This document shows, piece after piece, positions 1-6,707 of a stretch of 13,261 bases of DNA (within the stretch, counting starts at the first letter, position 1; the number at the start of each line of letters is the position of its first letter). The position numbers were made by a program, and so were the translations under genes. This DNA is from Rhodospirillaceae bacterium (GTDB lineage: Bacteria > Pseudomonadota > Alphaproteobacteria > UBA8366 > GCA-2717185). Below the pieces are notes generated by a model. That model was given only the letters and a program-made list of their open reading frames with translations, made no database searches and was not told the DNA's origin. Location: contig JAPPPC010000609.1 in assembly GCA_028817685.1 (NCBI GenBank), positions 1-13,261 of the forward strand, in the 5' to 3' direction.

Positions 1-1
1 T

Positions 2-3000
2 GTGCTCCCACTGAGTTCACCTACTCTCGAAGGTTCTGCCGCTTCAGATGCGTATTCGAGTCAGGAAGAGGCGGTTAGTGAACAGTTTGGTGGGCCTAGA
101 GATCAACGGCTCGATGGACCTGGCTTCGATGACGGTTTCGCGCAGGTAGGGCCCGGTCAGTTTGTCTCGGGCGGCCCGGGTTTCGACGGCGATCAGCCCG
201 GCCCCGATGGACCGGGGGGGGCACCTGGAGATCAACGGCTCGATGGCCCTGGCTTCGATGGCGGATTTGCGCAGGTTGGGCCCGGCGGTTTCGTTTCTGG
301 CGGAACTGAATTCGGTGGCGACATATTCAGCGGTCCGGGCGGCGAATTCGACGATGCGTTCGGCTCTCTAGACGATCCCCTGGCGATTGGGGATCCGATC
401 GGTGAGTTTGGAGAATCCTTCGATGCGCCGCCGCCAGATGGATTCCCACCGCCGCCGCCGGACGATCCGAACGAGATTATTGAAGATCCGCAATTCGACC
501 CACCGATCTTTGACGATCGCAGCGCTGAGGTCACGCCACAGGCGATTTTCGGTCTGAACAATGACGACATTCTGATCGGCGGTACGGCAGCCGACGATAT
601 CTTCGGCTTCGGCGGAAACGACACGCTGACCGGCAATGCGGGCGACGATACGCTTGTCGGCGGTGGCGGAGACGATCACGTATTCGGCGGCGCAGGCAAC
701 GATTTCATCGTCGCGGGCACCGGCGCGGGCTTCGACAGCTACGATGGTGGCGTCGGCATTGACACGATTACTTTCGCGAGCACATTCCTCGGTGTCGCCG
801 CCGATCTGCAGGCCGGTACGGCGTCCGGCGTCGAAATCGATGTCGACGTGTTGGTCGGATTCGAAGATTTGATCGGCGGTGCCGGCGACGATTTCCTCAA
901 TGGCGATACCGGTGTCAATATTATTCAAGGCGGCGCCGGGAACGACACGATCGATGGATTCGGCGGCACCGATACGATTTTTGGGGGCGCCGGTGACGAC
1001 TTGATCGGATTCGACACCTCGGCGGAATCGATCAATGGCGGTGCTGGTACCGACAAGATTCAACTGTTCGGCGCCTCGCAAAGCGTGAATGGGACGAACC
1101 TGGTAAATGTCGAGTCGATCGAAGCGATCGATCTGGGAGGTGTCGGAAGCAATACGCTGTCGGTCAATTCGGCCCTGATTACGACGGTGTCTGGGAGTGG
1201 GACGCTGTCGGTATTCGGCAACGGTGACGATGTCGTCGAAAGTTCCAGTAACTGGAATCTCGACGGACCCGTAACGTTCGGATCAACAGTCTTCGACCGG
1301 TTTGCCGACGGCGGTTCGACCATCGATTCGACGGTCACCACGTTCCGTAGCACGGGCGACGTGAATTTTAACGCCGGCGCCTCGTTGACCCACAATCTCG
1401 TCAATCTCGGCACCCTCAGCACCAGTGACGGAACCTATACGAACAACGGGTCGGTTACGCTGACTGCGACCGGCGATATCGATATGACGGGCAGCAAGGT
1501 GCTTGCGGGATCCGGTACGTTCGTCAACCAGCAATCGCTTAATCTTCAGGACGATACGATCGCGGGAATCCTCGATGGCGGTACGGGGACGATCGGCCTG
1601 GAAGGCACCGTCACCATCGATGGAAAACTCATCATCGGGGCCGCGACGACCGTTGAGGGGACGATCACGCCCCTGGTGCAAGGTTCCGGCACCTTGGTGA
1701 ACCAGGGTTCGCAGTCGATCGACGATGGCAGTACGCTGACCGTCGCGACGCTGCGCAATGAAGGGACGGTGGATTTCCAGACGCTGACCAGCACCATCAC
1801 CAGCTCCAGGATCGAGAACGCGGCCGGTGCGACGGTTGATTTCTTCGTCGACACGACGATCGACATGGCGCCGGGCAATACGTTGAGCAATGCCGGTCTT
1901 GCTCAGGTTTCATCGGCAAACTTGACGTTCCAGGACGGTTTGATCGCCAACAGCGGCACGATCAATGTGACGGCGGCATCTTCGACTCTGTCGGTAAGCA
2001 ACGGCGAGGTTTCAATGGCCGCTGGCGGCGATATCGTGGGTGCCGGGCAGCTCAAGCTTACCAATTCGGATTTCAATGTCGGCACGGGTGTCAGTTTTAC
2101 CTTTGGCTCCGGCGGAACAGGTCCGACGCTCGACGTCATAACCGGAAATATCACGGGCGGCGGCACGCTCGTGAATGAAAGCGAAATCGCTGCCGATGGC
2201 GCCGGTACGATCAGCGTTTCCAACTTCGTCAATTCGAACGGCGGCACACTCGATCACGCGGATGGCGCGTTGGTCGTGACGTCCGCATTCGACAATCAGG
2301 CGAACAGCGAACTGGTCGTGAACAAATCCGTGACGAATACGGATATCAGTTTCAGCAACGACTTCACGAACAGCGGTCTCGTCAGGTTCGAAGGCGCCAA
2401 TCTCGGCTCGATTACCGTCGGCGGCGGTTCGGGCACGCTCAGCAACGCGGGCAGCGGCACGATCCAGGTGCTCGAGGGCGACAACAGCTTGAATACCAAC
2501 CTGGTCAACGCGGCCGGTGGTATCCTGGACATCAGCGCGACGGTGACCGGCCTGACCCGCCTGACAAACACATCCGCATTCTCCAATCAGGGTCTCGTGC
2601 GCCTGCAGTCCGGCACGCTGGGTACGGAGACCGCGCTATTGGACCAGGGGGCCGGCAATACGCTGACCAATACCGGGACGATTTCGCTGGAAGGCGGGGT
2701 CGCCGGCGGTATCGTGGAGCTGACGAGCGACCTGGACAATCAGGGTCTGGTCACCGTGACGTCATCGGCGGAAGCGCGGATCAACGGCGCGTCTGGTGCA
2801 ACCGGGTCCCTGGACAATAGTGGTACGATCAGCATTGCCGCTGGCAAACAACTCAAGGCCGGCTTGGACACTGGCCAGTCGGGTTCGCTGAACTTCACCA
2901 ATTCTGGCTCCATCGACGTCAGCGGCAAATTCACGCTGCAGCAGACCACGCTGACTCACACCGGCACCTTGACAACGGTGAGCGGTGCCGAGTTCTCGGT

Positions 3001-4288
3001 GATCGAGAACAGCGTTCTTAACCTGACTGCCGACGTCCTGAATGTCGCGGGTTCGACGCTGACCGTTGGGAATGGCACAGCGACCGGCGAAGTGGGCGGC
3101 TCAGGCACGCTGTTCAATGCCAGCGTCCTGGCACTGAACAATGGCACCTTGAGCGGGAACACCAATGACAGCAGCGGTGCGATCTCCTTCCAGGGCAACG
3201 CGAACCTGAACACCGGCGCGCTGGAGTTCGGCCAGGACACCAACTTCAACTTCGCCGCGTCAACCGACAAGTTCGCCAACAGCGGTACGATCGACGTCAA
3301 CGGCAACTCCACACTGACCGTCGTGACCGGAACCCTTGAGAACCTTGCCGCAGGTACGATCAATGTGTTTGGAGCGGGCACGATTGCCCTGGCCAGCGGT
3401 GGCATATTTTCCGATAGCGGGACGACGAATTTCGGTGCGTCTCCCGGTTCACTGACCATTGACGGCAATATGATCCGAGGGGATAGCGCCAGCATGCTGT
3501 TCGAACTGGGCGGTCTGGCGCCTGGCATCCACGATGGCTTCGATCAATTGACGGTCACCGGTGAATTGACCGCCGGCGGCACGCTTGATGTGGTCGAATT
3601 CGGCACCTTCGATGTTTCGGTGGGTGACAATTTCGACATCGTCAACGCCGGAACCTTGACCGGCAGCTTCCGCGAAATTTCCGGCTTGGAGGTCGGCGGC
3701 GGCGTGGTGCTCGACGCTGTGCAAAGCGGCACAGGAATCACGTTGACGGGGCGGGCGGTAACGCATCAGGGCACCGCTGATGGCGATACGCTGTCGGGCG
3801 GCACCGGCGCGGATGTCATCGTTGGTGAAGGCGGCGACGACACCATCGCCGGCGGCGGCGGCGCCGACTTGCTGCATGGCGGTGCTGGCGACGATCTTTT
3901 CATCGCATCGGATGCAGGGTTCGGTCGCCTCGACGGCGGTGCCGGCACGGATACCGTACGGCTAGCCGGGGGCGATCTCGACCTCACGGGATTGCGCGGC
4001 GATCAATTGAGCGGCATCGAACATTTTGATTTGACCGGTGGGGGCAACAATACGCTGACCCTCGACGGCGACATCGTCTTCGACGCCACAGGCGGTACCA
4101 ATCCGCTGACCGGTACCCTCGACAGTCTGCTGATCGACGGCGATGCCGGCGATGCGGTCGCCGTGGATAATACCTTTACCAACACCGGTTCGGTGACGAT
4201 CGGCGCGAACGGATATTCCGTCTTCGAGAGCGCCGACAGCGGTGCGAAGATTTTCGTCGATGGTGATGTCGCGGTAACGGTGATCTAG
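2..4288 (+). CDS. Large RTX / beta-helix repeat surface protein, 5'-truncated by the window edge
   Basis: About 1,428 codons are visible and end at TAG 4286-4288. The reading frame is open to the left edge, so the GTG at position 2 is probably not the start. No signal peptide is visible. Layout: residues 1-135 are Gly/Asp/Pro-rich with a repeated 25-residue unit; 135-170 form a Pro-rich acidic linker; 186-243 and about 249-358 carry RTX nonapeptides of the GGxGxDxxx type (for example GGAGNDTI); about 360-1250 are beta-solenoid-like repeats built on recurring GTLxNxGTI patterns, ending in a segment with SPGSLTIDG and YD-type LTVTG motifs seen in adhesin or autotransporter passengers; 1260-1360 carry a second RTX block. 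I saw no cysteine, and the protein is strongly acidic, both typical of type I secretion substrates; RTX blocks bind Ca2+ outside the cell. A role as adhesin or biofilm matrix protein is inferred. The missing N-terminus could carry another domain. No type I exporter gene lies in the window. Confidence 0.85.
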   Translation: MLPLSSPTLEGSAASDAYSSQEEAVSEQFGGPRDQRLDGPGFDDGFAQVGPGQFVSGGPGFDGDQPGPDGPGGAPGDQRLDGPGFDGGFAQVGPGGFVSGGTEFGGDIFSGPGGEFDDAFGSLDDPLAIGDPIGEFGESFDAPPPDGFPPPPPDDPNEIIEDPQFDPPIFDDRSAEVTPQAIFGLNNDDILIGGTAADDIFGFGGNDTLTGNAGDDTLVGGGGDDHVFGGAGNDFIVAGTGAGFDSYDGGVGIDTITFASTFLGVAADLQAGTASGVEIDVDVLVGFEDLIGGAGDDFLNGDTGVNIIQGGAGNDTIDGFGGTDTIFGGAGDDLIGFDTSAESINGGAGTDKIQLFGASQSVNGTNLVNVESIEAIDLGGVGSNTLSVNSALITTVSGSGTLSVFGNGDDVVESSSNWNLDGPVTFGSTVFDRFADGGSTIDSTVTTFRSTGDVNFNAGASLTHNLVNLGTLSTSDGTYTNNGSVTLTATGDIDMTGSKVLAGSGTFVNQQSLNLQDDTIAGILDGGTGTIGLEGTVTIDGKLIIGAATTVEGTITPLVQGSGTLVNQGSQSIDDGSTLTVATLRNEGTVDFQTLTSTITSSRIENAAGATVDFFVDTTIDMAPGNTLSNAGLAQVSSANLTFQDGLIANSGTINVTAASSTLSVSNGEVSMAAGGDIVGAGQLKLTNSDFNVGTGVSFTFGSGGTGPTLDVITGNITGGGTLVNESEIAADGAGTISVSNFVNSNGGTLDHADGALVVTSAFDNQANSELVVNKSVTNTDISFSNDFTNSGLVRFEGANLGSITVGGGSGTLSNAGSGTIQVLEGDNSLNTNLVNAAGGILDISATVTGLTRLTNTSAFSNQGLVRLQSGTLGTETALLDQGAGNTLTNTGTISLEGGVAGGIVELTSDLDNQGLVTVTSSAEARINGASGATGSLDNSGTISIAAGKQLKAGLDTGQSGSLNFTNSGSIDVSGKFTLQQTTLTHTGTLTTVSGAEFSVIENSVLNLTADVLNVAGSTLTVGNGTATGEVGGSGTLFNASVLALNNGTLSGNTNDSSGAISFQGNANLNTGALEFGQDTNFNFAASTDKFANSGTIDVNGNSTLTVVTGTLENLAAGTINVFGAGTIALASGGIFSDSGTTNFGASPGSLTIDGNMIRGDSASMLFELGGLAPGIHDGFDQLTVTGELTAGGTLDVVEFGTFDVSVGDNFDIVNAGTLTGSFREISGLEVGGGVVLDAVQSGTGITLTGRAVTHQGTADGDTLSGGTGADVIVGEGGDDTIAGGGGADLLHGGAGDDLFIASDAGFGRLDGGAGTDTVRLAGGDLDLTGLRGDQLSGIEHFDLTGGGNNTLTLDGDIVFDATGGTNPLTGTLDSLLIDGDAGDAVAVDNTFTNTGSVTIGANGYSVFESADSGAKIFVDGDVAVTVI
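101..175 (+). repeat. Diverged in-frame repeat, copy 1
   Basis: A 75-bp unit encoding 25 residues that begin DQRLDGPGFD and end FVSGG. It recurs 129 bp (43 codons) downstream at 230-304. The copies differ at 13 of 75 bases but at only two residues (Asp/Gly and Gln/Gly). The 54 bp between them encode more Gly/Pro/Asp-rich sequence of similar composition. Confidence 0.85.
230..304 (+). repeat. Diverged in-frame repeat, copy 2
   Basis: Second copy of the 75-bp unit at 101-175, same frame, inside the RTX protein gene. Nine of the 13 base differences are synonymous, so the copies look old and held constant at the protein level, not like a recent slippage product. Confidence 0.85.
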
Positions 4289-4289
4289 G

Positions 4290-4344
4290 TCAGATCAAGG
4301 TTAGAAAGAATCGTTCCCGGATTCCTCTAACCTTGTGAATCTGA
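4290..4344. repeat. Long palindrome in convergent gap (element A, possible terminator)
   Basis: Starts 2 bp after the RTX gene stop. A 10-bp perfect stem CAAGGTTAGA (4296-4305) / TCTAACCTTG (4326-4335) is extended outward by TCAGAT (4290-4295) / ATCTGA (4339-4344) across a 3-nt bulge, and inward by GAATC (4308-4312) / GATTC (4320-4324). No clean T-tract follows, so this is not a textbook intrinsic terminator, though it may stop or stabilise the 3' ends of both convergent transcripts. Confidence 0.7.
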
Positions 4345-4362
4345 TCTATTTATCAATAGTGT

Positions 4363-4425
4363 AGAGCGGATTCACGCGGTTGTTGAAATCGCTAAAAGCG
4401 ATTCCAACAAACCCCGATCCGCTCT
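4363..4425. repeat. Long palindrome in convergent gap (element B, repeat-like)
   Basis: Outer 9-bp perfect stem AGAGCGGAT (4363-4371) / ATCCGCTCT (4417-4425). Inner stem TTGTTG-A-AATCGCT (4380-4393) / AGCGATT-C-CAACAA (4397-4410) has one mismatch and an AAA loop. The two-part design with conserved-looking ends resembles dispersed palindromic repeats of alphaproteobacteria; membership in such a family is inferred, because only one copy is in the window. It may also work as a bidirectional terminator between the RTX and lipoprotein genes. Confidence 0.65.
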
Positions 4426-4435
4426 TGGGCGAAGA

Positions 4436-6244
4436 CTAGTTCTTTTTCGGGTCGCCGATTAACTGTCGTTCAGCGAGGATCTTCAATTCGTCCAGCGAGC
4501 TGAAACGTCCCCGCTGCGGCACGCTCCATGTTGACGTGGCGATAAGTTCGGAGAGCGTTATCGAAAGCGCCTGACGATTTCGTCTTTCGAAAACATCCCG
4601 CGTGACCGCAGATTTCAAATGCTTGTCTCGATCTTTATCCAGCGCGTCGATATCGTCGATGACGACCTCTTTGTTTGACTGGTTGAGGCGGTACTGCAGG
4701 ACCGCATATGACTTTTTCTCCCTGTCTGCGACGAGAACCCTGAGCCGCGTTTCACGTGCGGATTCGATCGTTTGGCGGGAGAAATCGTAGGGGCCGTAGG
4801 TATGCTTCACGAGCTCCTTCGGGATCTCGAGGAATTTGGCCTCCGCCAGATTTTTTTCCGCATTCAGGTTCAGGATTTCTTCTCTTTTGTTTTTGCGGTG
4901 TGTGGCGACGGCGCCGACGATCATGCCGCCGATGGCGTAGCCGACCGCGCAGCCCAGGATCGAACCCGTGCAGACGGGCGTGTGATGATAGGTGTTCTTG
5001 TCCTGCGGTTTGAACATTTCCTCGTCGCCGCCGGCATCCTCGTACCGCTTCTTAGCCTCTTCCGCTTCGCTCTTCGCCACGAGCCAGTCCGGGTTTTCGC
5101 GGCGTTCCGTTTTTATCGGTCTCAATGATGAGACAGTATCGTTCTTGACAGTTTCAAGTGTTGCGCCGGCAACGGGTTGTCCTACGAAAGCGACGAACCG
5201 GTGCGCCGGCGGTTTTGCGCCGCCACTATGATCTTCGGGGACGCGAAACAGGTCGATTTTCAGATCGACGGGATATTGATTGTCTGCTGCATTCTGTGTT
5301 GCCGATTCAGGAAGGCGCGTGACATCAACGTGCGGCGAGATGGCCAGGAACTTAACGTAACCCTGTGTTCTCGCATGGGCCGCAGCTTGGAAGTGCGCGG
5401 CCGCTTCCGGTAGGCCTTTCGATACGAATTCTGCGGCGTTCCGTTGAATGGTGGCGTTGAAAAAGGCGGCCTTCACATTTTCTGGAAGGAAGTCGCTATT
5501 GGGGTAGCGGCGTGCGAAGGCCTCCAGCCTATCCAATTCAGCGTTGCGAATCTTCTCGACCAGGGAGGCGTAGCTGAGATCCGGCACTTCGGCGCGCAGA
5601 ACGCTGAGGCTGGTTGCGTTCAGGTGTTCCGCCTTTTTATCGGGGACCAGCCCGGAAGGGTATTTCAGAAAAAAAGACTCCTGGGTGAAGTGATCGTATT
5701 TATCGAATTCCGACTGGATATCGTCTCTAATTTTCGTCGAGAGGACCTCATAGCGTTCCTTTGCCTCACGCAATGGTGCGAGGCCGATTTCCGTATCCGA
5801 ATACAAAATCTCGCTTGGATGCTTCAGGAGTACCGTGTTCGTTTTCTCGAGGGCCCCACGAATCCGCGGCCACTCGGTCGGCGCGGCTGGCCATTCCGCC
5901 ATACCGATGTCCGCCAATGCCGCTTTCGCGTCGGCGGCGTAAGGATTGTTGAAGTGGTCCGCGAGGATGCGAAGCTCCGCAGCGAACGCGCGTCGCTGTT
6001 CCGGATTCGAAAAGAACGCCCGTTGTTCCTCGAAAAGCGATAGCGCCTTATCGAACTCGTCCTGGTTCAGCAGCTGGCGGAAATGCGAACCCTGATCGAA
6101 CAAGGGCGTGTAAACGCTTAACGAAACGTCGTCCCGTCCGGAGCTTGTTTGGCAGCCTGCCAAGCTTAGCGCGCCCAACAATGCGATAACGACGGCAAGA
6201 TATTTTCCCCGTTGGCACAATGTTGTCGATGCGGCCGCTTGCAC
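4436..6244 (-). CDS. Predicted lipoprotein of unknown function with internal glycine-zipper-like segment
   Basis: 602 residues from a GTG start at 6244, supported by GAGG at 6253-6256 with 8-nt spacing; stop TAG at 4436-4438. The N-terminus has a basic patch (QRGK), a hydrophobic core and a lipobox LAGC with Cys31, predicting lipid anchoring in the periplasm or outer membrane. The mature part is mainly charged and probably helical; residues about 50-110 (LLNQDEFDKALSLFEEQ) look like the start of a helical-repeat domain, without clear TPR consensus. Residues about 421-445 are hydrophobic and Gly-rich (GCAVGYAIGGMIVGAVA), like glycine-zipper segments of outer-membrane lipoproteins, and are followed by a basic stretch. 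I do not recognise the family. The gene converges on the RTX protein gene and may have its own promoter. A link to that protein's surface display is only a guess from position. Confidence 0.85.
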   Translation of the reverse strand: MQAAASTTLCQRGKYLAVVIALLGALSLAGCQTSSGRDDVSLSVYTPLFDQGSHFRQLLNQDEFDKALSLFEEQRAFFSNPEQRRAFAAELRILADHFNNPYAADAKAALADIGMAEWPAAPTEWPRIRGALEKTNTVLLKHPSEILYSDTEIGLAPLREAKERYEVLSTKIRDDIQSEFDKYDHFTQESFFLKYPSGLVPDKKAEHLNATSLSVLRAEVPDLSYASLVEKIRNAELDRLEAFARRYPNSDFLPENVKAAFFNATIQRNAAEFVSKGLPEAAAHFQAAAHARTQGYVKFLAISPHVDVTRLPESATQNAADNQYPVDLKIDLFRVPEDHSGGAKPPAHRFVAFVGQPVAGATLETVKNDTVSSLRPIKTERRENPDWLVAKSEAEEAKKRYEDAGGDEEMFKPQDKNTYHHTPVCTGSILGCAVGYAIGGMIVGAVATHRKNKREEILNLNAEKNLAEAKFLEIPKELVKHTYGPYDFSRQTIESARETRLRVLVADREKKSYAVLQYRLNQSNKEVVIDDIDALDKDRDKHLKSAVTRDVFERRNRQALSITLSELIATSTWSVPQRGRFSSLDELKILAERQLIGDPKKN

Positions 6245-6274
6245 GGATCAATCCTCATAAACCAATAGGCGAAC

Positions 6275-6304
6275 ATCCTATGCAGGCAGGTTTGGCGGGA
6301 TCAA
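6275..6304 (-). promoter_or_regulatory. Possible sigma70-type promoter for the lipoprotein gene
   Basis: On the minus strand TTGATC (6299-6304) and TAGGAT (6275-6280) are 18 bp apart and lie 31-60 bp upstream of the GTG start. Each matches only part of the consensus. The 112-bp gap 6245-6356 must hold this gene's promoter if it is transcribed separately from the leftward operon upstream; I see no strong terminator there, so read-through from the iron-sulfur gene is also possible. Confidence 0.3.
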
Positions 6305-6356
6305 GTGATATGGATTGCCAGCCATAATGGCAGTGCAGTGCGCTATGCGAAGATGA

Positions 6357-6707
6357 TCAACGGTCCTTTTCGAGGAGCGCGCTCAGATTCTCCTTCGGCG
6401 GTAAGGTATCCACCACCAAATCCCGGATCAGCGCCTTGTTGGTCAGCGGCCCGACCGTGACCCCCTGATCGTTCAGCCGGGCGGTGCAGGCGTAGTCCGT
6501 CTTGCCGTCGACCTTGAGGACGCATTCCTTGCAGGCGTTGGCGTTGATGCAGCTGTAGCGGAAGGCGAGGCTCGGATCGGCGTTGTTTCGGATCCAGATC
6601 AGCGCGTCCAGGACCGACATGCCCTCGGAATAGGGCACGTCGAACGACTCCGTTCGGTCGGGCGTATCGCCGCCGCCGCGTTGGATCGAGATCGGGGCAG
6701 TCTTCAT
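6357..6707 (-). CDS. Stand-alone [2Fe-2S] protein, SdhB/FrdB N-terminal-domain type
   Basis: 116 residues. It matches the N-terminal plant-ferredoxin-like domain of succinate dehydrogenase/fumarate reductase iron-sulfur subunits: residues 22-52 contain the typical VLDALIWIRNN...SLAFRYSC pattern, followed by Cys53, Cys59, Cys62 and Cys74. The spacing is Cx5CxxCx11C, whereas SdhB/FrdB have Cx4CxxCx11C. The usual second half, with the [4Fe-4S] and [3Fe-4S] clusters, is absent: the family is normally about 230-260 residues and this one stops with a clean TGA after a short tail. Its ATG overlaps the TGA of the flavoprotein gene (ATGA, 6704-6707), so the two are probably translationally coupled and made in equal amounts. 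Likely role: electron acceptor/donor for the flavoprotein, in the cytoplasm. No membrane-anchor subunit is encoded nearby. Confidence 0.88.
   Translation of the reverse strand: MKTAPISIQRGGGDTPDRTESFDVPYSEGMSVLDALIWIRNNADPSLAFRYSCINANACKECVLKVDGKTDYACTARLNDQGVTVGPLTNKALIRDLVVDTLPPKENLSALLEKDR

Noticed and set aside
2..4. GTG at position 2 as true start of the RTX protein
   Set aside because: No upstream sequence is available to show a ribosome site, and the frame is open to the edge; the gene most likely begins outside the window.
550..1075. Repetitive Gly/Asp codon pattern as a DNA repeat array or CRISPR
   Set aside because: The periodicity is codon-level RTX nonapeptide coding with variable DNA and no constant spacer/repeat structure.
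4290..4425. Palindromes as standard rho-independent terminators
   Set aside because: Stems are long and AT-containing, without a GC-rich stem and T-run on either strand; I kept them as palindromic repeats with a possible terminator role.
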